Below are positions 43,617 through 64,000 of a DNA stretch of 64,000 nucleotides, piece by piece. Origin of the DNA: Sinonovacula constricta. Its lineage: Eukaryota; Mollusca; Bivalvia; Cardiida; Solecurtidae. A model generated the notes under the pieces. That model made no database searches. It was given only the letters and a program-made list of their open reading frames with translations, and was not told the DNA's origin. The stretch's first letter is position 1, and each line of letters begins with the position of its first letter. The stretch is taken from assembly GCA_007844125.1 (NCBI GenBank), contig CM017572.1:44609783-44673782 (forward strand), written 5' to 3'. A program made the translations under genes and the position numbers.

Positions 43617-46600
43617 GTATGTTAACCGTTTTCAGTCGTATATAAAGAGGATTATTCTTGTAGTTGTTTTTAATTTTATTTCGGGTATATACGAATTTAA
43701 TTTCCCCCACTTATTAACAAAATAGTATTTCCATGAGTGGCGTGACATTAACTCTATTTGTTTTAAGCCTATGACTGTGTTTTGAATATAAGATAATTCT
43801 GTTTTAAAATTCCTATATAGTATAGTATTCTATGTCTTTGCCCTCTGAGTTCAAATACAACATATCCAGTTCCAATTTATTAGTGTATTTCAAAGAAAAC
43901 GCACAAAACATTTATCTAATATTTTAAAAGTGACATCTAAATTATTGAATTATTGGTAATTGGAGGTAATAAGGTAAAAGTAAGATATCATGTTATACTG
44001 TATAATAGCACAAGGTCAAGTACAATTTACTTTCAAGTAACTTGGGTGCGATTTCTCTTCCTCATTTCAAAAGGAAAGACTCTATGTAAACTGATGGCTG
44101 TACAATGATAATTTGCTGATACAAACTTTGGACAAAGTGTCAATGTGTGAGATTTTTATATTTAGCCATGAGCAATCGAGGCGGGGAGTACATCTGATTT
44201 GTAAACAGAGGGTTCACCTTAGAAATAACATTTTATTTCACTGATAAATTCTAAAATTTCACTGTTTGGCCAAAAAAAACCAACACTTCCCATTTCCTAT
44301 TGCAGTATATGATTATCTCATCGTACGTGTATGTGTCTACCTTGTATGCCTACGTGTTATCATAGTTTACAACTGACGGACGAAAAGTCGTCTCTAGCTT
44401 GTAAGATAAATACCAGAATATTTTTTAAAACTGCATCATATTTGTTATACATGTATAACACCCATCGTGAAGTTTGCTTCACTAAAAAGCAGCTTCTAAC
44501 CTCGAGACAACGAGTCCCAACCTGAATAAAAAAACGGTATGGGACGATCATTCCAACTGCCTATAATGATTAGATAACGGTTACTTCTGCTGACCTGGCA
44601 ATATTTGTTATAATAATTACATATGGGACAACTTATAAAGTATGTGGTATGAATTTCCTGCCTATTACTGTATTGAAAATTTCTAAGAAATACAACGTCA
44701 AATCGAGAATTACACATTCATTTCGGAGAGTTTCGATTTAAGTTTGAGGCCAAGATTCATAACAATCATGGCTTGCTATAAATCCTTAATTGAAGCATTA
44801 CAATATTTCGTAGATATTAAGTTCAACTGTTACAGGTTGTTGTTCTGTGAAACTGCAAAAGATTGTTTATGTTGACGTAAATTGATGTTACGTCAGTTAG
44901 CTCCTTTTGATCATTAGTTCTTGATGTTTCAAGATCAATTATGTTTGCTAGTGTAGGAAATATGAATAGATTTGTCATCAAGACAGTTTATATAAAGTAA
45001 ATATGCAAAAGTAGCAACAAATTAAAAGTTGATCCAACAATAAAAAATGCAGGTTTTGGCAGACAGAATATAGTATATAGAAAATATGTTTGTTCATTTC
45101 AGTCCAATAATGAAAGACAGGTTGTTGAGGATCTCGTCAAGCGGTTCCCGCAAATGATACTTTCAGTCCCTTATGACAGCAAGTACGAAGGTCAGACTCC
45201 GTTCCACATGGCCGTTTGTAAAGGCAACGCAGAACTTGTACAACTTTTTCTCGAAAACATCGGGGATGTGAAACATGACCTTCTTGAAATGCGGGCAACT
45301 GGCGAAATTTTCAAGAACACAGTTATGATGGCAGAAATACCGCTCTCCATCGCTGCATTGACCTTTAACAAGGGTAATTTGCAAAAAGAAACAAATATAT
45401 ATACTTGACATTATTATATTCCTGGCCCACTAACCTTTTGTTTTGTCACTTAGTAAAACTATTACAATAATGGACACATTAACCTTCACCTGTTAGTGCC
45501 GGAGGAGGAACCCAAATGTATATTCAAGACTCAACAAAGCAGCTCTGTTAGAATAAATCACATGCTTGTTTTCATTCCGACTGGGACTCTGATCTAGACC
45601 GAGGGAGTGGTATGTCGGGGTGTCTGAAAGATAAGTAATCGGCATGACGAATTACAAGATCGGTAACATTCGCTTCTTTATGCCTGCTATGCAATATATA
45701 TGACCATGTAAGGAGACATCTGCTAATATGCCAGGTTTCCAGTTTTAAAAAGTTGTTGTTGAGAGGTCTTTCGAGCTTCAATACGTCATACGTTGTTTCC
45801 TGGATCCGTTTTATGAAATGCATTGTACCAAGTAAGTTTATCAATATTTTAGAACGAAACTCCTTTAACGAACTTTAACGCTTGGCTCTTTTTGCCTCTT
45901 TAAGTTATTATTTTGAAGTCAAATTTCTTTTCGCACAAAGGTAAATTTAAACATGAAACCACAATTTATTATACCATTAACACATTTTTTTAAGAAACGA
46001 TGCGCCTACTTTTGGAACACGGAGCTCCTTTAGACGGCGCCAACAGCCGTGGAGACAACGTTTGCCATTCCTTAATCAGGTAACAATTTGCACCAAAAAT
46101 AGAAGACCATTAGAACACGAAAGTTCAAATTAGATGTAAACTTTATTTATTTTTATTTTGAATACTTTTCTATTGCTCTTATCGTCGTTACCCATTTTTT
46201 CCAGACAACGTATTAAAGCACGCTAGGATACTACATATTCAAACGATAAATTACAACTTGGTTATAAAATATCTATTAGTAGAACCAACCAAACTAAATG
46301 AAAGATTTTATAAGGCGGGCTTTTCTTCCCTAAACAGGTGCCCATTCTTATTTAGACATATGTTTATTTGGGGTTCCCCATGCAACATTAACCGTTGAAC
46401 ATTGCCATGATGAGAACCATAAAACTATTTTCAAAAATAGCAAATTGACATGTGACCTCGAAAATATTTTCCAGATATGCCTTCTTGTACCCAGACAAAC
46501 AAGGTCAGGTGCTTGAAATGTTCCGATTCCTCGCAGAAGACGTTATTACTGACGCCTGCGCCACATTTAACGTCAAATTGCGAAAGAAGATTTGGGTGAT

Positions 46601-48663
46601 GCACAACCTTGAAGGCTTGACCCCTCTTCGACTTTCTGCAATGCTTGGTCAGCATGTGCTGTTTCAGTTTATTATGGAACTGGAGGTACGGGAGGTTATG
46701 TTACCCTTGCCTTGTATTTCGACTTATTCTTAATGCATACATATTATGCATAATGACGTCATTGTTACCTTAAATGTGCGTAAGTATAGCATACATAGTT
46801 TTGCATTATAATTTAATTTACTAAGTGTATTGTTAAAAAAAAGTTTATTCCAAAACACCCAATTCTTGCAAAACATAACATTGTGCCTTTGTTAACACCA
46901 TTGGTATTAACAAAAACATTGCATTGAAATTTATGTTCATCATTTTTGTTATACCGCACGTGTAAAACTTATGTATGTAGGGTTAATTCGATGATGTCAA
47001 TGAAAGAATACCCTAAAACAACTTTAGGCAAAGAAAATTTAATGCCCTAACGATTTGGCTCTTTCAGGTTTATTGTTCCTTGAACTCTGACGACGGAATG
47101 TTTGATATCAAAGTATATGACATCACAGAAATCGACGCAATATCATCGTTAACAATCAGTGAGGTTGGGGGGAAGGAAGACGACGAGTCACACTACAACA
47201 TCACCAATAGATGCACTGCAAACAATGCGTCGAGGCACTACAAGTCAGTGTTAATGATCCTGCTAGAATTAGAGCCAAGTGTGGCCTTCCACTTTCTGTT
47301 GATTCAGCCTGTTCGAAGAATAATAGATGAGAAGTGGTCCAAGTATATCCCAGGTTTTTACGCCGTTTGGGCGTTCTTCTTTCTTTTTACAGGTATACTC
47401 ATTTGGTATTGCATCGAAAGAGCCCAGCAAGATCCCAACTCATTATCAGGATTTGATATCAATGTGGCGCCAAAATTCAAAAGCAAAATCGCCTCTCAGT
47501 CGTTCGTGACGGTATTTACAATGATAGCAATAGTGGTTGCATTTATACTTATTTGTCTCGAAATAATTCGTTGTGTCACAGGGCGAATGCCATATACTGT
47601 TACCTCTTTTACAAATCCTTACAGTAATGGCTGGTTTAGATTATTTCTAGTTCTCATTTCCTTACTGTTAATTATAGATACATTTGCCGCAACCCTGAGT
47701 AGTTTGTATGAGAACTACTGCCTGTTGGTTGCCATGATCCTTGTCTGCTTCTGTAATATTTATTTCATTCGAGTCCTGAAGACGTTTAGTTTTATCACTG
47801 TCCTTATTACTAAAGTCATCATCGGAGACATGTTTCGGTTCTTTGTTATCATTGGAATAGAAATGGTAGCATTCAACACTGCCATGTACATGTCTATACA
47901 AGGTTCGAATGTGATCTTTGACACAAACTTTTCACATTATGGAAGAGTATTTTTCTCCATGGTCACATTGATGGTTGGACTGGGAGACACCGCTAACTTC
48001 TATGACACCAGACACGCCGAGTTGACAATAGCTATATTTGTCACATTTGTTATATTCACCACGCTGCTCATGATTAACTCGCTGATTGCGATGATTTCAA
48101 GAACTTGCTCAGAACTCTTTGAAAACGTCGGGGACGTCAAGGCACTTGATCGCCATTGGCATTTGCAGAGACTTTCAATGATTCTCTTTATAGAAAGCAT
48201 ACTCCCAGCTAGTTGTATATTCAACGTCGGAGAGTATAAAATGGTTAGATGGTATGTAAACAACATGAAAAAGAGAGCCAAACTACCACGGTATTCGCTT
48301 ACAGTCAGATCAAATCAGGATGAAAATGGTTTCGGGGAATGTTCTAGCTCAACTTGGGGACCAACAACCAGAGTTCTCCATAATCTTGCTTCAAAGGTTT
48401 CTCATGTTCAAAAACAGGTTCGCTTATTGCGAAGACAGAAAAGAATGAAAAATGTAGCTGATACTAAGCCGTCTCTTGTAACCCAGGAAACACAAACAGA
48501 TCAACCCGATGTCGATGAAAGTTTAAGTCAATCTAATCTGACACCAGTCCAGAGCATTGTGGAAGATGTGGGACGTGCGGAAAATCCCGGATATTCGCGT
48601 AGCATCGACTTGTATTTATTGACTAGTGAAAATCATTTCCTGGAAGACACGACAAAGTTTTAG
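43437..48663 (+). CDS. TRPV-type cation channel, paralogue 2 (five coding exons)
   Basis: Joining 43437-43616, 45103-45373, 45995-46079, 46475-46685 and 47068-48663 gives 780 codons with GT..AG junctions and phases 0, 1, 2, 0, the same as its upstream neighbour. Predicted membrane cation channel of the TRPV family. Domains: ankyrin repeats (ESALHYAVKR; TPFHMAVCKGNAELVQLF; EIPLSIAALTF; EGLTPLRLSAMLGQH), pre-S1 linker with YDITEID and RRIIDEKW, S1-S6 from about residue 347 to 592, GLGD filter at about 553-556, S6 ending NSLIAMIS, TRP box HWHLQRLSMIL near 612-622, and a C-tail with a basic stretch predicted helical (SKVSHVQKQVRLLRRQKRMK), an ETQTDQ motif and terminal DLYLLTSENH. It lacks the charged insert of paralogue 1 and keeps the more usual TRP-box QR, so it looks closer to the ancestral form. 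Ligand or stimulus is unknown. Confidence 0.92.
43617..45102. other. Intron 1 of channel gene 2
   Basis: AT-rich intron bounded by GTATGT and TTCATTTCAG. No repeat or gene recognised. The TA/TG tract found in intron 1 of the paralogue is absent. Confidence 0.7.
45103..45373 (+). CDS. Channel gene 2, coding exon 2
   Basis: Acceptor TTCATTTCAG, donor AACAAGG|GTAATT, phase 0 in and 1 out. Encodes an ankyrin repeat (EGQTPFHMAVCKGNAELVQL) and the RATGEIFKNTVMMAEIPLS segment shared with paralogue 1, which is 13 residues longer here through its EQKN loop. Confidence 0.9.
45374..45994. other. Intron 2 of channel gene 2
   Basis: Contains a 90-codon minus-strand frame at 45572-45844 with mixed composition but no recognised family. 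No SINE is seen, unlike the equivalent intron of paralogue 1. Confidence 0.55.
45995..46079 (+). CDS. Channel gene 2, coding exon 3
   Basis: Acceptor CATTTTTTTAAG, donor ATCAG|GTAACA, 85 bp, phase 1 in and 2 out. Encodes ankyrin sequence LLLEHGAPLDGANSRGDN and CHSLI, collinear with paralogue 1. Confidence 0.9.
46475..46685 (+). CDS. Channel gene 2, coding exon 4
   Basis: Acceptor TATTTTCCAG, donor CTGGAG|GTACGG, phase 2 in and 0 out. Encodes RYAFLYPDKQGQVLEMFRFL and the last ankyrin repeat with EGLTPLRLSAMLGQHVLF. Confidence 0.9.
47068..48663 (+). CDS. Channel gene 2, coding exon 5 (membrane domain, C-terminus)
   Basis: Acceptor GGCTCTTTCAG, phase 0, stop TAG 48661-48663. Encodes the pre-S1 linker, S1-S6, pore with LMVGLGDTANF, TRP box and the long cytoplasmic tail. 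A possible AATAAA polyadenylation signal lies at 48834-48839, about 170 bases after the stop. Confidence 0.93.
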   Translation, partial: VYCSLNSDDGMFDIKVYDITEIDAISSLTISEVGGKEDDESHYNITNRCTANNASRHYKSVLMILLELEPSVAFHFLLIQPVRRIIDEKWSKYIPGFYAVWAFFFLFTGILIWYCIERAQQDPNSLSGFDINVAPKFKSKIASQSFVTVFTMIAIVVAFILICLEIIRCVTGRMPYTVTSFTNPYSNGWFRLFLVLISLLLIIDTFAATLSSLYENYCLLVAMILVCFCNIYFIRVLKTFSFITVLITKVIIGDMFRFFVIIGIEMVAFNTAMYMSIQGSNVIFDTNFSHYGRVFFSMVTLMVGLGDTANFYDTRHAELTIAIFVTFVIFTTLLMINSLIAMISRTCSELFENVGDVKALDRHWHLQRLSMILFIESILPASCIFNVGEYKMVRWYVNNMKKRAKLPRYSLTVRSNQDENGFGECSSSTWGPTTRVLHNLASKVSHVQKQVRLLRRQKRMKNVADTKPSLVTQETQTDQPDVDESLSQSNLTPVQSIVEDVGRAENPGYSRSIDLYLLTSENHFLEDTTKF

Positions 48664-51600
48664 CATTAAAGGGTATCTGTTGTTATATGTAGAACCTCAA
48701 ACTTTACTTTTATTTATAAATTTATAAAGCGCATAATAATTCAAGAAAACTTGTTGCTTAATGTATTGCATGCATTGTGTGCGTAAGCGCCGCAGACGCA
48801 GACATGTGTGCTCAGATTATAAACAGCGCAATTAATAAACAATGTTTTCTTATAAAAATATATTTTATTGGATCGGACATCGCCTGTTGGTCTACTAGGC
48901 AGTGACGTGCACATAGCGCCGCCACGTTTAGTGGTGCTAGTTACGTATAAACAAAAAGCTAGTCGTGTATTACACCACCGTCAAATAACAAGTTCAATGC
49001 AAATATTATATTAAATATACCTTGAATGTCGTTGAATCAACATGCACTACTATAACGTATCTTTTAATTTGCATACACATAGATTTAAAACGGTTATTAT
49101 AAGCAAAATAGAGACGTTGCGGTATTTGGAAGATATTTGCCATTTACTATAGTTTATCCATTGCATATGTAACCATTTGGATTTTGTTGATCTATAACTG
49201 ATAAAGTTTTTAAAAATCATATATCATATGTGTTTCCATTTGTATTAGGTTGCTTTTTGTCTACTTTTATTTAGAACATTGGTAATGTAACTGTGTACTC
49301 AGAATTTTCAAAGAGGGCGTCTTCGTTATCAATATAAATAGGCGGCTGTATGATTTGAAAGTAGCTTCATTAATGTTAAGCCTAATTTCAGTTGCCATGT
49401 TAAGTTGGGTTTTTTTAGTTGAAAACTTACCTTGAACTGTGTTGTGTTTATAAAAATTAGAAAAGATTAATAAGTTTGTACATGTGTGGAATTCTAATTA
49501 ATTCCCTAAAATAGTGTTATTAGATATTAAAATTATTTACAAGAGTTTAAAAACTCTTTTGAAGTCTTTAATAAGATCAAATTTGGTCAGTTCAATAAGA
49601 ATTCATGAAATATTTTTTGTTTACACTGTGTTTATATATAAGCAACCAGGACATTTTAAGTGACATTTCAAATAACAATACACCTCATGTTTAATGTAGA
49701 GTGCAAATATTTAATAAGTATCAGGTGATACTAGCACCAAAGCACATTATATAACATATTTATAAATCCAAGTGGAATAAAGTAGAAAGAAAAAGTCTAA
49801 CGTGTTAACACAAATCAGCATAACCTGATACACATTTTAAAAGAAAATATAATGTTTATTTGAAGTCTGTAGTCAAATGGCCAAGACACAATTACTGGTA
49901 TAAACAAAGAAATAGGCCAAAGAAAAAAGGAATATAAATTAATGAGGCATACTAGCAAATTTGAATAGGTAATTTTAAATGTAACTAAAAGTACAGATTT
50001 TCTGCTTTAGCTTAAACGGAATAGGTTTCTGAACCTAACTTCCTTATTCAATTATAACAATGATAACACATCCTTGTCAGAATATATTTTGTTCTGTACC
50101 TAAGAGTATAAAACATATATTTTCTTTTTTAGTTTATTTGACAATAAAACAAAAGAAAGAATAACAGTAACTTGTATCTAAGAACTGTTGAATCTTTAAA
50201 ATGTAGCGCGTGTATTGAACATCAGTTTGTTAAGGATATTCGGACAACAAATTAATTTCAGTTTAACTACACGTTCCCAGTCTATGTTTCATAGAAACAT
50301 GATGACTAGCATTAAGCGGGAGCGCACAATATACCGTCTGTTTTGTGTTGATTTTCTGTTATTTGACACAACAACACTTTGTTACCTATTGTTTAAAACT
50401 CAACCAACTATTCTTGAAGATGGAAAATCTGATCAATTTTATGAAGTATTCAAAACTTGTTTCAGTTGGCTCCAGTTAGTTTATAACATTACTTAAACAT
50501 GCAACAGTGTGAATCTAGTTGGCGCCACTCTTGAGAGCAGGGCCTCTTATGGAATGTATTTTTATGGGGACGATACGGTAGCAGCCAATAACACGATGTC
50601 GGAGGTGTTTCGTGGAGACACTTTTCAGAGAAAAGAACCGCGTTTTCCCTTATTTTAATAGGATAGCTTACAACAATAAAGTGTAGCTTGCAATTATAAA
50701 AATTATAATAAAACCTAGCCGTTTGGCGAAGTTTTGTTTAACTAAAGAAAGCGAGTATACCGATGTTAGAAATGCAGCTTGTAAATCAGATGTAGCAGAG
50801 AACACGGAAAACAAAGATAGCAGAAATACTCCACTTCCCATCAGAGTTATGGTTCGTTACTGTCAAATATTTATGTAATTAATCAAAAGTGTAAGAGCGT
50901 GTTTAGTTCCCAGGATAGTCATCTTCTTATTTAATGTGTGTGTAGGGGGGAGGGGGACGGGGGGGGGGGGGGCGTCGCCGGTGGCGTTGTTGTTTTTAGT
51001 AATATTATTGTTTAGAGTGTTTCTTTTTTATGTAATTTTGTATTCTGAAAGTCAAAACCACATAATGTTTTATAGATATCAAACTAGTTGTGTGTTGTTG
51101 TCTTTTTTACGTTGCCCCTATTATATCAAATTAACATAAAGTCTCAAAAGAGACCAAATTTATCGCCAATAGTTGGACTAGAAGTTAGCATTTGCTGAAG
51201 AATTCATCAGTGCGGTGTTGAAAATTAAATAGTTCAACATTCTCAACGTGTGTATATATATACATGGCAAATACGTCGAGTATGTTGTGACCAATCTGAT
51301 CACCTCGGCCTTTATGCTATGCAAGAGACCTCTGACATAAAAAGGCGCCATCTTGGATCTACTTTGTGTGTCTTAGTTTTAATACTGGGTATTTAATGTT
51401 GACTTTTCAATTTTCCGTAAATCATATAGATTGTATTGATAAAAAAAATCGTTGTTATTGCAAGATATACTCAACTAAATGATATATATACAATTTGTTA
51501 CTTTCTCGCGAACGGACACTGTTTCATAACTCAGGCGACGCACTTTGGTGTATTCTAGAGCTATGTACGAGGTGTATTTTACGAACCATACGGAAATACC

Positions 51601-51972
51601 CGAAGTTTTACGATTGTGTTGTGACATGTTGCAGAAACATTTATGCACGAATTCCTCAAGTGTTCAAGTCTGTTTATTCTGGTCTATGAGTCTTTTTTTA
51701 CTATAATTTTTAAACATTGTTAGTGGCACACCACTATGTTGATTCCATGTTTAGCTCGTATGCTCTTTAATGTATCCTGAACAAAAGTGATCGTGGGCAA
51801 TCCAGCATTAGTATGTGGCGATATATGTACAGGATAAAAGATACCCTTGCACCGGGTCAGGTCAAAGCAGTGTAACCTTTAATTTTAGACCTGTACGGCA
51901 ATATGTACATGTATGTGTACGCATGATTTACCTGTTTACTTTTAAGTTCTTCCCTTGTTTTCAATGTCAGGA
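48664..51972. other. Intergenic region between channel gene 2 and the hydrolase gene
   Basis: AT-rich; no gene can be supported. Short frames at 50215 and 51495 have no recognisable features. A G-rich tract is listed separately. The 5' end and promoter of the hydrolase gene probably lie near the right end; TCAATGTCAG just before its ATG could itself be a splice acceptor. Confidence 0.6.
50945..50972. repeat. G-rich tract
   Basis: Three G runs of 6, 5 and 14 separated by single or paired bases. Four short G blocks could be drawn from it, so a G-quadruplex is possible in principle. Confidence 0.85.
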
Positions 51973-62545
<10,573 letters not shown>

Positions 62546-62809
62546 GTGCTTGTTAATGACAGTGGTTGTATTGACAGTAAATGTATTCATGAAGGTGATT
62601 TTGAAATGATGATGATAAAGGCAACTATAACCAGGCTTTCATACTGATGATGATAAGTGCGCTTATATGAGGATGAAGATACTGATTGTTATGATGGTGA
62701 TGAAAATAATAATGGTAGTGATAATGTACCTGCTGCGCTAAAAGCTTGAATATGCATGTTTTTGTAATGTGTATACGTGTTGTTTTGTATATGGTGCTAT
62801 CATTTTTAG

Positions 62810-64000
62810 CTCACCTAAGGTGAATTTTTCTAATACCCCCTTGTCCTTCGTCTGGTGTCCGTCGTACAGCGTCAACAATTTTGCAGGATGTTTATCTGCA
62901 AGAAATCTTGGACGAGTTTATTATTTGGTCACCTGGGGTCAAAAAGTAGGACAAAAAGTCAAATTTTAAGATTTAGCCCAATCTTCACTAAACTTGGTCA
63001 GAATGTTTGTTTGCATAAAATCTTGAATGAGTTCCTAACTGGGTCACGTGGGCTAAAAAAGGAGGTCACTAGGTCAAAACTTAGAAAAAGCGTGTGATTA
63101 AACTAGAGGCCACATTTTTTGCCCAATCTTCATCAAACTTGGTCAGACTGTCTTTCTGCATGAAATCTGGGAAGTGTTTATTATTGGGTCACGTGGGAAT
63201 GTTTGTCTACATGAAATCTTACAGGTGTTCCTAACAGGGTCATATGGGGTAAAAAGTTAGGTCACTAGGTCAAATCTTAGGAAAAGCTTGTAAACACTCT
63301 GGAGGCCACATTTATAGCACAATCTTCACTAAACTTGGTCAGAAAAATGTTTGTCTGCCATAACTCTTGGATGAGTTCGTTATTGGGTCTCGTGGGATCA
63401 AAAAGTATGTCACTAGGTCAATTTTTAGAAAGGGCTTGTGAACACACTGAAGGCCGCATTTATAGGCTAATCTAAACCAAACTTGGTCCGAATGTTTGCC
63501 TGCGTGAAATCTTAGATGAGATAGTAACTGGGTCACGTGAAGTAAAAAATGAGATAACTAGGTCAAATATTAGAAAAAATACTATGAACACACTTGAGGC
63601 CACATTTCTGGTCCAACCTTCACCAAACATGGCAAGAATATTTGTCAGCAAGACATCTTGGAGGAGTTTGTAACTGGGTCACGTGGGTTCAATAGTAGGT
63701 CACCAGGTCACATTTTAGAAAAACATTGTGAACACACTAGAGGCCACATTTATTGTCAGATCTTCACCAAATTCGGTCAGAATGTTTGTCTGCATGAAAT
63801 CCTGGCCGAGGTCGTCATGGGATCAAAATGTAGGTCACTAGCTCAAAGCTTAGAAAACCCTTGTGAACACACTAGAGGCCACCCTTGTGGCTTAATCTTC
63901 ACTAAGCATGGCCAGAATGTTTGCTTGCAAGAAATCTTAGTTGTTATAACAAAGTCACGTGGACTCGAAAACTATGTCACTAAATCAAACTTTAGCAAAA
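62810..64000. repeat. About 146-bp tandem repeat, at least six diverged units, running off the edge
   Basis: The phrase AGGCCACATTT recurs near 63107, 63303, 63451, 63597, 63741 and 63875, mostly 134-148 bp apart. Each unit also has CTTCACTAAACTTGGTCAGA, AATGTTTGTCTGC, GAAATCTT, GGGTCACGTGGG and AGGTCACTAGGTCAAA. The short frames inside are by-products. It lies within intron 7 of the hydrolase-like gene. Repeats of this wording are familiar from bivalve genomes; that is recollection. Confidence 0.9.

Noticed and set aside
47668..48281. Minus-strand ORFs under channel gene 2 exon 5
   Set aside because: Antisense to a conserved membrane domain; no independent features.

Overview
The window looks like animal nuclear DNA, most likely from a bivalve mollusc. 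It has intron-containing genes with GT..AG junctions, AT-rich intergenic DNA, tRNA-derived SINEs, a hAT element, RTE-type LINE debris, many microsatellites, and at the right end a roughly 146-bp repeat of a kind I associate with bivalve genomes. The bivalve assignment is inference from repeat style and gene content. All exon models below were read from the sequence by matching reading frames, splice sites and intron phases; none has been tested against transcripts.

Layout. (1) 1-18556 is an unbroken tandem array of a 40-bp satellite, about 460 copies, with nested higher-order repeats including one block of about 8-8.5 kb present twice. (2) 18557-26943 is AT-rich intergenic DNA with one unrecognised 133-codon ORF. 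(3) 26991-33218 and 43437-48663 are two tandem, same-strand TRPV-type cation-channel genes, five coding exons each, with identical intron phases (0, 1, 2, 0). (4) The 10-kb gap between them holds a decayed LINE endonuclease region, a complete 1278-bp non-autonomous hAT element with an 8-bp target duplication and a BED-finger ORF, and A/T- and G-rich repeats. (5) 51973 to beyond 62545 is the 5' part of a beta-lactamase/EstB-like (LACT-2-type) serine hydrolase gene, seven exons visible, continuing past the window. Its introns are crowded with SINEs, a palindromic MITE-like element, low-complexity tracts, a large CTAT/CCAT microsatellite, and the 146-bp tandem repeat that runs off the right edge.

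The TRPV pair encodes membrane channels with ankyrin repeats, six membrane helices and a GLGD selectivity filter. The upstream copy has diverged more: an in-frame insert of about ten 9-residue charged repeats in the ankyrin region, a change in the TRP box, and a C-terminal deletion. The hydrolase-like protein keeps the fold signature of its family but appears to lack both the SxxK lysine and the Tyr motif, so it may be a pseudoenzyme. The three genes show no obvious functional link. I found no CRISPR array, rRNA or intact tRNA gene.
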